Below, one piece after another: positions 43,229 through 52,190 of a DNA stretch of 64,000 nt. The first letter of the stretch is position 1; every line of letters begins with the position of its first letter. The notes beneath the pieces were generated by a model that saw nothing but the letters and a program-made list of their open reading frames with translations, was not told the DNA's origin and did not search any database. Source of the DNA: Hahella sp050299855 (GTDB lineage Bacteria; Pseudomonadota; Gammaproteobacteria; Pseudomonadales; Oleiphilaceae); NCBI GenBank assembly GCA_050299855.1, contig JBNKWQ010000046.1, positions 434,001-498,000 on the forward strand. The letters are read 5' to 3'. The position numbers were made by a program, and so were the translations under genes.

Positions 43229-45781
43229 ATGTCGCAGGGTTCGAAAATTGTTCAGCTTGATTCCCATCGAGGAAATCAGAACGCAGATAAAGGGGTGAAG
43301 CTACCGGCACCTCTCGTTAAGCTGCGTGACCGCTGTGGAGAACATCTGCGCAAATTGATGGTGCGCCTGTTCGATCAGATGGACGATACGTACTTCGATC
43401 TGGCGGATCAGGCTGCCAATAATACTGAGCAGTCCGGCTATTTTGACGCCATGCGTGAACTCAGGTTGAAGAAAAGCCGGGTCACTTCACTCCTGATTCA
43501 GGGATACACCTCGGATTTCCAGTTTAATGATGCCGCCGCTGGAGCCGATACGAAAGCGCCCCTGGATATGGAAAATTTGTCGCTGGTGAAGGATGAAACC
43601 CTGGAAGAGCAGGTGGCCATCGACAATATGATCAACCGCTTTCAGGGTGAAGCAGGTCGTGATCTTGAGCATCTGACTTTACGTATAGATGCTCTTCTGG
43701 CGAGTGTCAGCGTTGACGATAGCAACAATCCTCTAGGCGTTGCTGCCATCACCCGTAACTTTGCCAAGGCCTGTGAAGACCTTGATATGGATATTCGCAG
43801 CAAGCTGGTATTTTTCAAACTATTTGAAAAGCATGTCCTGGCCCATTTAAAGGCAATGCTGGAAGCGTCCAACAAGTATTTAATCGAGCAGGGCGTTATA
43901 CCGGACATGGCAACCGTCCGTCCACAGCGTCGTCAACCTGCACCGGCTCCAACTCATGCTCCTGCTGGCAACATGGCCGGGCATAATGGAGCTTATGGTC
44001 ATCCTGCCACTGCCGGCCAAACCTATGATGGTCAGAGCTATGGCGGTCAGAACTATGGCGGTCAGAGCTACAGTGGTCAAACATACAATACTCAGGGGGG
44101 GGCTTCTGATTCCTACCTGAGTGATAGCTACAATCCGGACGAGTTTGATAATGGGCTGATGATTGATCCTCTGGCGTTGATGAGTCAGAACAAGCCTCGT
44201 AATGCAGGCGTAGGGCCTGCTATGAACCTGCCTATGTTGCAACAGGCGACGCTGGTCAGCCTGTTGTCAGCAGCCCAGCATAACAACATGAATGTGCCCA
44301 CCACGTCAGCCGGATTGGTGAATTACGGCAACCTGCTTGAACACATGGTTCGCAATGATTCGGGCAAACCGCGGGCTCGGGTTGGTGATATGCACCAGGA
44401 CGTAATGAACCTGGTGAACATGTTGTTTGAATACATCCTCAGTGATGGCCAGTTACAGGCCACCGTCAAAGCGTTGATTGCCCGTCTGCAGATTCCGATA
44501 GTGAAAGTTGCGTTGCTGGATAACACCTTCTTTAACCGCGGTGGGCATCCGGCCCGCAGGCTGCTGAATGAATTGGCAACCGCAGCGATCGGTTGGACTG
44601 AAAAGCCGAAAGGCGAGAACGATCCTTTCGTTAACAAACTGGAAGAAGTCGTACTGCGTCTACTCAATGAGTTTGACAGCGACATCGGCATTTTCGACGA
44701 AATTCTGCAGGATTTTCAGCTCTTTCAGGAGAGCGAGAAGAAACGTCGGCAACTGGTCGAGCAAAGAACCCGTGACTCTGAAGTAGGTAAGGCCAAATCT
44801 GAGGCTGCTAAGAAGGAAGTGCAGCGGGAGCTTAATGCTCGCCTGGAAGGGCAAGTGGTTTCTGATCTGGTTCTGGAAGTTTTGCGTGAAGGCTGGAGCA
44901 GCTACCTTGTGCTGCTCCACTTGAAATACGGCACTGACCATGCCGAATGGCATAAGGCGTTACAAACCGCGAGCACACTGGTGAAAGCCACCAGCCTTGA
45001 AGGTGACGTGGAAGCATTGGACCTGGATGCAGTTGCTGAACTGATTGTCGAACTTAAAGAAGGTCTGGCCCAAACCGCCTTCAAACCTTTCGACCTGGAT
45101 AAATGCCTGCAAACTCTGGAAGGCCAGATTGTCGAGGTCGCCCAGAAACGGCTTGAGACTCAGGTAGAGTTTGAAGATGAATTCGATTACGACGCTGGCG
45201 AAGAAGATTTTGAATCTGCCATTCTCGGAGGACTTCAGGAGGAGGTCGAAACTGAACTGGACGATATCGCCAATGACGTCAATGCATTGGAAGAGATTCA
45301 GGCAATCGCTTCTGTTACAGCAGACATTGCCGTAGAAGTGCCTGAAGTACTCGAATCAGCAGATGCGGTTCCTGTCGGCGATACGCCAGAGCAGTCCAGC
45401 CCGGCAGCCGTTGCTGCGGCACCGGTTACTCCTGCCAAGATTGTGCTGGTGGCAGATGAAGAGGAAGAACCGGCCGTTGCTGAAGCCGCAGATGAGAAAA
45501 CCATGCAAATGGTGGATCGCATCAATATCGGTACCTGGGTGGAAGTCAACGAAGGTGAAGACAAGAAGTATCGTTGCAAGCTTGCGGCCATTATTCAAAC
45601 CACCGGTAAGTATATTTTCGTTAACCGCATGGGTGTGAAGGTGATGGAGAAAAGTCGTCTAGGGTTGGCAATGGCACTTAAGACCCACTCGATGAATCTG
45701 CTGGATGACGGGCTGCTGTTTGATCGTGCGTTAGAATCTGTCATCGGCAATCTGCGGGAAAATAAATCCCACCAGGGCTAA
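43229..45781 (+). CDS. DUF1631 family protein
   Basis: An 850-residue protein of the DUF1631 family (sometimes mislabelled thymidine phosphorylase). I use the ATG at 43229, which has GGAG 8 bases upstream, rather than the one at 43202. The N-terminal half is helical; at about residues 230-300 a low-complexity Ala/Pro/Gly/Gln region includes tandem YGGQ-type pentads. The central conserved block runs from MNLPMLQQATLVSLLSAA to ILQDFQLFQESEKKRRQLVEQ. An acidic linker leads to a C-terminal PilZ-like beta segment (GTWVEVNEGEDKKYRCKLAAI). Family role is not established; a link to cyclic-di-GMP is only suggested by that segment. The nadC/DUF1631/ampD order is shared with Pseudomonas. Confidence 0.88.
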   Translation: MSQGSKIVQLDSHRGNQNADKGVKLPAPLVKLRDRCGEHLRKLMVRLFDQMDDTYFDLADQAANNTEQSGYFDAMRELRLKKSRVTSLLIQGYTSDFQFNDAAAGADTKAPLDMENLSLVKDETLEEQVAIDNMINRFQGEAGRDLEHLTLRIDALLASVSVDDSNNPLGVAAITRNFAKACEDLDMDIRSKLVFFKLFEKHVLAHLKAMLEASNKYLIEQGVIPDMATVRPQRRQPAPAPTHAPAGNMAGHNGAYGHPATAGQTYDGQSYGGQNYGGQSYSGQTYNTQGGASDSYLSDSYNPDEFDNGLMIDPLALMSQNKPRNAGVGPAMNLPMLQQATLVSLLSAAQHNNMNVPTTSAGLVNYGNLLEHMVRNDSGKPRARVGDMHQDVMNLVNMLFEYILSDGQLQATVKALIARLQIPIVKVALLDNTFFNRGGHPARRLLNELATAAIGWTEKPKGENDPFVNKLEEVVLRLLNEFDSDIGIFDEILQDFQLFQESEKKRRQLVEQRTRDSEVGKAKSEAAKKEVQRELNARLEGQVVSDLVLEVLREGWSSYLVLLHLKYGTDHAEWHKALQTASTLVKATSLEGDVEALDLDAVAELIVELKEGLAQTAFKPFDLDKCLQTLEGQIVEVAQKRLETQVEFEDEFDYDAGEEDFESAILGGLQEEVETELDDIANDVNALEEIQAIASVTADIAVEVPEVLESADAVPVGDTPEQSSPAAVAAAPVTPAKIVLVADEEEEPAVAEAADEKTMQMVDRINIGTWVEVNEGEDKKYRCKLAAIIQTTGKYIFVNRMGVKVMEKSRLGLAMALKTHSMNLLDDGLLFDRALESVIGNLRENKSHQG
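44024..44098 (+). repeat. Five 15-bp coding repeats in the DUF1631 gene
   Basis: Units at 44024, 44039, 44054, 44069 and 44084 resemble TATGGCGGTCAGAGC. They encode YDGQS, YGGQN, YGGQS, YSGQT and YNTQG in the disordered linker. Slippage here would keep the frame. Confidence 0.85.
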
Positions 45782-45829
45782 GCTTCAAAAGGGAGCTGGC
45801 TTGTAGATAAAGATCAAGCTACTACAGAT

Positions 45830-45853
45830 AAAGGAGGGGATTAACCCTCCTTT
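45830..45853 (+). terminator. Terminator after the DUF1631 gene
   Basis: AAAGGAGGG, loop GATTAA and CCCTCCTTT make a 9-bp stem, followed by a T-rich stretch (TCAGTTTTG). It separates the DUF1631 gene from ampD. Confidence 0.85.
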
Positions 45854-45963
45854 TCAGTTTTGTACTTTTTCATACTATTCTCTTTCCTTCATACTAGCCT
45901 CAGTCATTTGTACTTAATCATTTTTGCTAGCCGCAATAAATTACTTTCGGACTGAGGCTCGTA

Positions 45964-46557
45964 ATGCCAGTGAATTTGCCGGATAACCGGTCGATACTAA
46001 CGATAGATCTTGATGGTTGGATAGAGGATGCGCGCCGGGTTCCATCTCCCAATTTCAATCAGCGGCCACATCAATGTGATGTCGATATGCTGGTGGTACA
46101 TAACATCAGTTTGCCGCCCGGGAAATTTGGCGGGAGATTTATTGAGCAATTCTTTACTAACCAGTTAGACCCTGCCGCCCACCCATATTTCCGGGAAATC
46201 GAAGGCATGGAGGTGTCGGCCCATTGTCTGATCAAACGGACGGGTGAAATTGTCCAGTTTGTTTCATTTCACGATAGGGCCTGGCATGCCGGTAAATCCT
46301 GCTGGGAAAAGCGGAATAACTGCAATGACTTTTCCATAGGTATAGAACTGGAAGGCACTGATGACAGCCCTTTTGAGCCGATTCAGTATCAGCAGCTGGC
46401 TGCATTGGTCAGGTCATTACAGGCCTTATACCCTAAACTGACGAAATCACGGATTCTTGGTCACTCGGATATAGCGCCGGGACGCAAGACAGATCCAGGG
46501 CCTGCTTTTGAATGGTCTACACTAAGGGCATTAATTACAAGAGCTGAACAGCCATGA
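45964..46557 (+). CDS. ampD: 1,6-anhydro-N-acetylmuramyl-L-alanine amidase AmpD
   Basis: Cytosolic zinc amidase that removes peptide from anhydro-muropeptides during cell-wall recycling; its loss raises AmpC beta-lactamase in many species. The 197-residue amidase_2 protein has the zinc ligands His in VVHNISLPPG (about 42-51), His in FHDRAWHAGKS (about 101-111) and Asp in GHSDIAPGRKTDPGPAF (about 163-179). A GAGG site lies before the ATG. It overlaps ampE by 4 bp. No ampR or ampC is visible in the window. Confidence 0.97.
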   Translation: MPVNLPDNRSILTIDLDGWIEDARRVPSPNFNQRPHQCDVDMLVVHNISLPPGKFGGRFIEQFFTNQLDPAAHPYFREIEGMEVSAHCLIKRTGEIVQFVSFHDRAWHAGKSCWEKRNNCNDFSIGIELEGTDDSPFEPIQYQQLAALVRSLQALYPKLTKSRILGHSDIAPGRKTDPGPAFEWSTLRALITRAEQP

Positions 46558-47429
46558 AATTCCTGGTGCTTTTGCTGACGTTTATTCTGCAGCGCAAACT
46601 TAATCTCACCATCAGTCGGCAGCATGATCAATGGGCTCGGCGTTTTCTCGCTTTTTTTGAGGCCCAACTGCCGGTGATTCGTCATCACACGGTACTTTAC
46701 CTACTTATCGCCATCATCCTACCGGCGCTGGCACTGCTGCTCCTGTTAACTATGATTGAGGGTGTTTTCTATGGAGTGGGCACACTCTTTGTACACATTG
46801 TTATGCTCTTTCTCTGCCTTGGTTGCGGTTATCTGAAACAAGCGGTGGAGCTCTATCTCAGCCAGTGGGAAGCAGGAAGCTATCAGTCAGCTTTCAGAAC
46901 CCTGGAAAGCGCGGAAATATATATTGAGGGTGCCGAATCAATGACACCCGCAGAAATCCATTATCAGGCTTGTTCCCAGTTTATGTACCAGACCTTTCAG
47001 CGCTATTTTATGGTGATTTTCTGGTACATGGTGGCAGGTCCAGTAGGTGCACTGGTTGCCCGGCTGGCCCATGTTGCCGGTAGTGAGCCCCGAGTCTATG
47101 TGCCGCCTCATATGGGGCTGATCTATCGGCTGCTGGAGTGGCTGCCGGCCAGGTTATTGGGCCTGACTTTCGCTCTGGTGGGTAATTTTGGTCCGACTAT
47201 CAAGAGTGCGCTTAATGACCTTATTGACCCCGCTATCCAGGCATTACCGCTATTGCAGCACGCTGCGGCCGGTGCGGTGGAGAGCTTTCCTTCAAGACCT
47301 ATTCGTGGGGAAGCAGAGCCAGTGCGGGACGGCCACCAGATGATCAACCTGCGCGACTTGTTGAATCGCTCGATGATAGTCTGGTTTTCTCTGATAGCCA
47401 TTCTGACTATTGTCGGCTGGATGTCCTGA
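46554..47429 (+). CDS. ampE: Regulatory signalling modulator protein AmpE
   Basis: Inner-membrane protein of 291 residues paired with ampD. Four hydrophobic regions are visible: LLIAIILPALALLLLLTMI (about 50-68), the next LFVHIVMLFLCLGCG, YFMVIFWYMVAGPVGALVARL (about 153-173), and the C-terminal MIVWFSLIAILTIVGWMS. The AmpE/CobD-like family has been proposed to sense or modulate envelope status, but its mechanism is not established. The start ATG overlaps the ampD stop (ATGA). Confidence 0.94.
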   Translation: MKFLVLLLTFILQRKLNLTISRQHDQWARRFLAFFEAQLPVIRHHTVLYLLIAIILPALALLLLLTMIEGVFYGVGTLFVHIVMLFLCLGCGYLKQAVELYLSQWEAGSYQSAFRTLESAEIYIEGAESMTPAEIHYQACSQFMYQTFQRYFMVIFWYMVAGPVGALVARLAHVAGSEPRVYVPPHMGLIYRLLEWLPARLLGLTFALVGNFGPTIKSALNDLIDPAIQALPLLQHAAAGAVESFPSRPIRGEAEPVRDGHQMINLRDLLNRSMIVWFSLIAILTIVGWMS

Positions 47430-47508
47430 AAAGTTTAAAACACTTCCCCTATCGCAGGGCGGGAATCTGGCCACCAGTTATCCGCACATGACTCCGGATC
47501 TGCAGGAA

Positions 47509-48066
47509 CTAGGCTGCCGAAAGTTCGCGAATAAACTCTGTCATATTGGGGGCGAGCCTTGCATGAGGACGCCTGCCGGGCACCTCTAGACAGATTTCTC
47601 CGGAGCTATTGTCAATCACCACGACATTTTCTCCATCAGCCACTGCCACGAAGAAGGTTAGCGGCTGACGTTTCTTCTGTTTCATAAAGGCGTGGCCGAG
47701 AAGATTTTCCCGCAGAATATCCAGATCTGCTTCATTCCATACCTGTAGCAAGTGAATCGGGCCCGTAGGGCTGATGCAGTCAATGCCGTTGCTCCAGTAG
47801 CTGCCGTAGAAGGCTTTCAGATCCTTGTGGATGGTGGTTTCCAGGCCTTGCTCAAGTCCTTTAAAAATGGACATGTCGCCATTTGCCCTGGGTTGCCAGT
47901 GAATCAGGCCTGTTGATTCATCGATTGATATCACCGGCGGAGCAGATGTCCAACCGGGCAAGTCGCTGTCCAAATCAGTTGTGGGGAACTGACCGCTTTG
48001 AGCCTTAGTGCGGGCTATATAGTTGTCAAACAAGTCTGCCAGCGCATTTTGCACATCGAAAGTCAC
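47509..48066 (-). CDS. syd: SecY-interacting protein Syd
   Basis: Cytosolic protein that binds SecY at the inner membrane and is thought to check or stabilise the translocon. The 185-residue protein matches the Syd family in ISIDESTGLIHWQP (about 46-59), LLQVWNEADLDILRENLLGHAFMKQKKRQPLTFFVA (about 106-141), and the C-terminus NSSGEICLEVPGRRPHARLAPNMTEFI. It is convergent with ampE with no obvious terminator in the 79-bp gap. It is monocistronic and divergent from the chemoreceptor gene. Confidence 0.93.
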   Translation of the reverse strand: MTFDVQNALADLFDNYIARTKAQSGQFPTTDLDSDLPGWTSAPPVISIDESTGLIHWQPRANGDMSIFKGLEQGLETTIHKDLKAFYGSYWSNGIDCISPTGPIHLLQVWNEADLDILRENLLGHAFMKQKKRQPLTFFVAVADGENVVVIDNSSGEICLEVPGRRPHARLAPNMTEFIRELSAA

Positions 48067-48421
48067 GCGTTACCTCAAATCTATACTGGTTGAAAACGCA
48101 AGGTATCTGATATCAGGGTGAATATACATTAGCTTACAAAATTTAGCGGAAAACTGATTCAAAATTGATCTAATCTGCCGGGCGCCTTGGTTTGATGGTC
48201 TACACTTGGTAGCAAGATAGTGCTGACTGCCAGTCAGTTGGTGGCTTTTTTGGTGAATAGTCTTCCGAAATTATGTTGTATTCGGAGCAAGGCTGGTCCC
48301 GCTAGACACTCGTTATGGGCTATTGCAGATGTGCTATCTTCAAAAAGTTAGAAAAGAAAATAAATAATATGGAGCGACATTTTATGGCATCGGAGGCTGA
48401 TCACACGACGTCGAGGTAATA
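48067..48421. promoter_or_regulatory. Divergent syd / chemoreceptor intergenic region
   Basis: A 355-bp AT-rich spacer with the promoters of syd (-) and the chemoreceptor gene (+). A hairpin, CTGACT at 48223-48228 and AGTCAG at 48232-48237, is followed some bases later by a T6 run, but the distance is too long for a standard terminator. A 16-codon open frame (48369-48419, MERHFMASEADHTTSR) ends 2 bp before the receptor's ATG; it may be chance. No clear flagellar-class promoter was found. Confidence 0.4.
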
Positions 48422-50452
48422 ATGAAGCAGATTTTGTGGCCTGCTATCAAACTGATGAATCAGTTGAAATTGGTCTATAAATTTCTCCTGATCAGTATTC
48501 TGTTTTTACTCCCCATTATTTTTATGGGCTACACCCTGGTCACCCAACTTTATGCCGATATCCAACGTATCGAAAATGAGGTGCAAGGGGTTGATGTAAG
48601 CAAAGATGCCGCACAACTGTTGAGTTTGGCGCAACAATACCGGGATTACAGAACCACTGCAAAGTTGCGTCAGAACCAGGGTCTGGAAGATAAGTCCCAG
48701 GATGTAAAAAGGCGTGTTTCTGCACTTCTTGCCAGTTTACAGGAGCGGCAGCTGGAATTTGATGCGACTAATGATTTACGGGGACAATTGACCTCTCTTG
48801 ATCGCGCCTGGAAAACTCTGATCAGTGAGGACAATAACGAGATGTCACTGGCACCGCAGCTTTCTTACTACAGTTCTTTTGTGACCAAATCTCAGACATT
48901 CCTCAATGGTGTTCTACAAATTTCAGGTGTATCCCAGGACTCGTCCCGTGACATACAGTTCATGCTGGAGCTATCCAACAAGTATCTGGTCAACGCCACC
49001 TCCAAAATGTCAGAGGCCCGTGCTACCGGGATTTTTTCGCTGGTCGAGGGACGAGTTGGTTTCGATGTCAGCGATTACCTGAACAAACTCTTTGATGAGC
49101 TCAATGTTATCAATAACGGTTTTGCCAACCAGTTAGACGTTACCTTAAGTGCCAGCGCGGAAGTGCTCCAGGCATTGGGCGGGGCTGCGGAGAAGGCTAA
49201 AGGGCTGATTGTGGCCACAAGGGATCAACTGGATAACGAAATTATTACCCCCGCGGTGCTGGACCAGCAGTGGTCCAGCTATGATGGTTCAGTGACTTCA
49301 AAAATTGAAGGCATGTTCAGTTTTAACAGTCGAATATACGACTTGATCAACACTTTCCTGGGGCATCGACTGCAGGAGCGCGAGACCACTCTATTCGGGA
49401 TTTTTGCTGTTCAATCAGTCCTGCTGCTGATTATCGTCTACATCTTTATGGGCTTTTTCATCTCTGTGAAATCCACCATTGAAAACTTTGCTACGGGCGC
49501 TAGAGATGTCGCTGGCGGCGATCTGACTGTGAACCTGGAGTTATCCAACAATGACGAAATGGGCCAACTGACCCAGGAATTTAACCAGATGACGCGCAAA
49601 GTCCACTCCCTGATGACCCAGTTGGTGGAAACTGCCGGAGAAGTGGATAATCAGGCCAAACAGGTAAATGACGTAGCGGTTGCCAGCAGTGATGCCTCTG
49701 AGCGACAGATGGCTGAAACCACGCAGATATCCGAAGCCATGCACCAGATGGTGGATACGGTGGCGGAAGTGGCCAGCAGTTCCCAGGCAGCGGCGGCCGC
49801 TGCACACCAGGCTGATGAGGAAGCGTCAAAAGGCAAAAAGGTGGTGGATGATACGCTCCACACCATCAATCGATTGGCGGATGAAATTACTTCTTCGGTG
49901 GAATCCATTAACCGGGTTGCACAGGATTCCCAGGATATATCCCAGGTCCTGGTTGAAATTCGCGCCATCGCTGAGCAGACCAACCTGCTGGCTTTGAATG
50001 CAGCGATTGAAGCTGCACGGGCAGGTGAGCAGGGGCGTGGTTTTGCCGTGGTGGCGGATGAAGTTCGTACACTTTCGCAGCGCACGCAAAAATCCACCGA
50101 GGAAATCGAGAACATGATTTCCCAGCTGCAAAATGGCGTAAAGCAGGCGGTTGGTTCCATGCAGAGCAGTAAGGACGTCACCCAGTCTACGGTTGAACAG
50201 TCCAAGCATGTGGCCGAAGCTCTAGATCATATAGTGGCTTCCATTGCCACTATCGTGGATATGAGTCATCAAATTGCTCAGGCTGCGGAAGAGCAGACTG
50301 CGGTGGCGAAAAATATTGACGAAAACGTCAAGCATATTTCCACCCTGGGGCAGGAGAGTATGGGGAACGCCAATCATACGCTGGAGAGCAGTCGGGCGCT
50401 GTCCAATCTGATGGGTACCCTGCATGAATTGTTGGCGTCATTCAAAATCTGA
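48422..50452 (+). CDS. Methyl-accepting chemotaxis protein
   Basis: A 676-residue transmembrane chemoreceptor. TM1 is at about 19-40 and TM2 at about 323-347. The periplasmic part of about 280 residues is helical and I cannot name its ligand-binding fold. A HAMP domain follows (about 348-400), then the long signalling coiled coil, with the invariant tip EQTNLLALNAAIEAARAGEQ (CheA/CheW contact). No C-terminal CheR-binding pentapeptide is present. A GAGG site lies 5 bases before the ATG. It is a single-gene unit ending at a strong terminator; no other chemotaxis genes are adjacent. Confidence 0.96.
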   Translation: MKQILWPAIKLMNQLKLVYKFLLISILFLLPIIFMGYTLVTQLYADIQRIENEVQGVDVSKDAAQLLSLAQQYRDYRTTAKLRQNQGLEDKSQDVKRRVSALLASLQERQLEFDATNDLRGQLTSLDRAWKTLISEDNNEMSLAPQLSYYSSFVTKSQTFLNGVLQISGVSQDSSRDIQFMLELSNKYLVNATSKMSEARATGIFSLVEGRVGFDVSDYLNKLFDELNVINNGFANQLDVTLSASAEVLQALGGAAEKAKGLIVATRDQLDNEIITPAVLDQQWSSYDGSVTSKIEGMFSFNSRIYDLINTFLGHRLQERETTLFGIFAVQSVLLLIIVYIFMGFFISVKSTIENFATGARDVAGGDLTVNLELSNNDEMGQLTQEFNQMTRKVHSLMTQLVETAGEVDNQAKQVNDVAVASSDASERQMAETTQISEAMHQMVDTVAEVASSSQAAAAAAHQADEEASKGKKVVDDTLHTINRLADEITSSVESINRVAQDSQDISQVLVEIRAIAEQTNLLALNAAIEAARAGEQGRGFAVVADEVRTLSQRTQKSTEEIENMISQLQNGVKQAVGSMQSSKDVTQSTVEQSKHVAEALDHIVASIATIVDMSHQIAQAAEEQTAVAKNIDENVKHISTLGQESMGNANHTLESSRALSNLMGTLHELLASFKI

Positions 50453-50469
50453 TTCGATGCGTTAATGGT

Positions 50470-50500
50470 AAAAGCCCGCTTAATCCAAAGCGGGTTTTTT
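50470..50500 (+). terminator. Intrinsic terminator after the chemoreceptor gene
   Basis: CCCGCTT, loop AATCCA and AAGCGGG are followed by TTTTTT. It also marks the left edge of the AT-rich accessory island. A second hairpin, GCCCACTT / AAGTGGGC at 50575-50603, lies beyond it. Confidence 0.92.
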
Positions 50501-50755
50501 ATGCTGCTTTCAATTAGTTGCGCTTAAGTAAGTGCCATTCGGATCTGGCCTCAAGCTCTATATGTCGTATGCAGGCCCACTTAAATAACGGGACCAAGTG
50601 GGCAGGATATATGCGCATGCTCGTTTTTCCAGTGAACCACAGGAGTCGATTTCAGTGATTTTCCAATGGAATCATGGAGCTGGAGGATGTATCTTCAGAA
50701 ACTGAAATTGGGAAAACGCGCATGCGTGTTATACGAATGTTTGGCACAAAATATA

Positions 50756-51394
50756 ATGAGACGAAAACTGATATATTTATTGGCACTTATATGCGGGGCA
50801 TTGGCTACATATGAAGCATATGCTGTAGTAATCGCATACAAAAAGCTTCCTCATCAATTCGCACCCTATGCTTCAGTAACAGCAAGGGATCTTGGTTTAA
50901 GTGAAAAGCGCCAGGACATATTAATAAAAATTCAAGATCCTGCATTTTTTGAACACACCGGTATTGAGTGGCCCAGCCCGCTAACAACCACTACAATCAC
51001 CCAAAGTTTGGTAAAGAAACTCTTTTTTGAAAAATTCACAAAAGGTTTCAAGAAGATAGAGCAAACATTAATTGCTCGATTTGTTGTAAATCCAAACATA
51101 TCAAAAGAAACCCAGCTTGTAGCCTTTATGTCCACGGCATATTTTGGTGAAAAAGACGGCAAGCAACTGTTTGGCTTTGACCAAGGGGCGCAGTCTTGGT
51201 TTAGCAAGTCGCTATCGGAATTAAACGACGATGAATACTTATCATTAATTGCTATGCTTCCGGGGCCAAACATGCTCAAGCCAAATACAGTGGAGTCGAG
51301 ACAACGGATAGACCGCATCAAGTTGGTATTAAACGGCGAATGCGTCTACGAGCATGTGTCTCAAATATTTTTAGACCAATGTTCTGATAGGTGA
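50756..51394 (+). CDS. GT51 (peptidoglycan transglycosylase)-like protein lacking catalytic Glu
   Basis: Cassette-encoded protein of 212 residues from the ATG at 50756. This start is 21 bp after a GTTATAC box (50728-50734) and gives a clean signal-anchor (MRRKLIYLLALICGALATYE). An in-frame ATG at 50666 exists. The domain resembles the glycosyltransferase 51 fold of penicillin-binding proteins: IQDPAFFEHTGIEWPSP, then TTTTITQSLVKKLFF, TAYFGEKDG and LIAMLPGPNMLKP. In active GT51 enzymes the first motif reads E-D-x-x-F and the second has ILE; here these read Q-D and L-V. Both catalytic Glu appear lost, so it is probably not a functional polymerase. Confidence 0.78.
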   Translation: MRRKLIYLLALICGALATYEAYAVVIAYKKLPHQFAPYASVTARDLGLSEKRQDILIKIQDPAFFEHTGIEWPSPLTTTTITQSLVKKLFFEKFTKGFKKIEQTLIARFVVNPNISKETQLVAFMSTAYFGEKDGKQLFGFDQGAQSWFSKSLSELNDDEYLSLIAMLPGPNMLKPNTVESRQRIDRIKLVLNGECVYEHVSQIFLDQCSDR

Positions 51395-51403
51395 TTGTGC
51401 AGT

Positions 51404-51479
51404 GCCTAACAATCCGCTACACAAGGACAAAGTTACTCGCTATCGCTCGCAATTCTGCCTCTGAGCAGTAATGTTAGAA
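51404..51479 (+). other. attC-like recombination site 1
   Basis: The 5' box GCCTAAC (51404-51410) matches RYYYAAC and the 3' box GTTAGAA (51473-51479) matches GTTRRRY at 6 of 7. The outer parts are partly self-complementary. It lies 10 bp after the stop of the GT51-like gene and 20 bp before the next start, as in integron cassettes. Confidence 0.7.
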
Positions 51480-51498
51480 AAATGAGGAGACCAGAGTT

Positions 51499-52137
51499 AT
51501 GGATGAAATATTAATATATTCCGATAGCCTTACTTGGGGGATAATTCCAAATACAAGGCAACGACTACCATATAATAAGAGATGGCCCGGCGTATTTGAT
51601 GGGGCTTTGAAAGAGCATGGCTTAAATGTCAGAGTAATTGAAAATTGCCTTAATGGCCGTAGAACAGTTTGGTCTGATCCATATAAATCTGGTCGCGATG
51701 GCTCTGAGAATTTAGCACAAACAATTGAAATGCACTCGCCACTTAAAATTGTCATTGTCCTGCTTGGTTCAAATGACTTTCAGTGCACTCATAACAACAA
51801 TGCATGGCTGTCTGCCCAAGGTATGGCTAAATTAATAAATACCATACGTACTGCGCCAATAGAACCTGGATTGCCAATCCCACAAATTATGGTTGTAGCT
51901 CCTCCAAAAATAGTAAAACCCAAAGGTGCTATTGCTAATAAATTCCTCAATGCAGAACAACGAAGTATTGGTCTAGCTCAGGAGCTAGAAATGGTGGCTA
52001 AAGAACATTCTGTGTTCTATTTCGATGCCAACACCGTTATTACCGCGAGCGAAATAGACGGCATCCATTTAGACGAAGCTCAGCATCAAGTTTTAGGTAA
52101 GGCTTTAGCGGATGAAGTCAAACAAAAAATCTTCTAA
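51499..52137 (+). CDS. SGNH/GDSL hydrolase
   Basis: A 212-residue SGNH-hydrolase-fold esterase with no signal peptide, so probably cytosolic. The nucleophile block is ILIYSDSLTWG (Ser about 9), close to GDS. The Asn block is LLGSNDFQ (about 89-96). The Asp/His block is EIDGIHLDEAQHQ near the C-terminus. It resembles arylesterase/acetyl-esterase-like members; the natural substrate is unknown. The ATG has a GAGGAG upstream. Its TAA stop begins the TAACAA of the next attC-like site. Confidence 0.85.
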   Translation: MDEILIYSDSLTWGIIPNTRQRLPYNKRWPGVFDGALKEHGLNVRVIENCLNGRRTVWSDPYKSGRDGSENLAQTIEMHSPLKIVIVLLGSNDFQCTHNNNAWLSAQGMAKLINTIRTAPIEPGLPIPQIMVVAPPKIVKPKGAIANKFLNAEQRSIGLAQELEMVAKEHSVFYFDANTVITASEIDGIHLDEAQHQVLGKALADEVKQKIF

Positions 52138-52180
52138 CAAATACAGTCAGCAGGACAAACCTACGCTGTAGGCGTTATGA
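52132..52180 (+). other. attC-like recombination site 2
   Basis: TTCTAAC (52132-52138) and GTTATGA (52174-52180) bound a 49-bp site with TACAG / CTGTA arms in the middle. The stop codon of the SGNH gene is inside the first box, and the GNAT gene starts 10 bp after the second. Confidence 0.65.
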
Positions 52181-52190
52181 GTAATTACGA

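Noticed and set aside
45881..45920. 19-bp direct repeat before ampD
   Set aside because: Only TTCATACTA is shared between the two units; not enough to call a tandem repeat.
48223..48251. Intrinsic terminator between syd and the chemoreceptor gene
   Set aside because: The T-run starts 8 bases after the short stem, and there is no gene ending nearby on the + strand.
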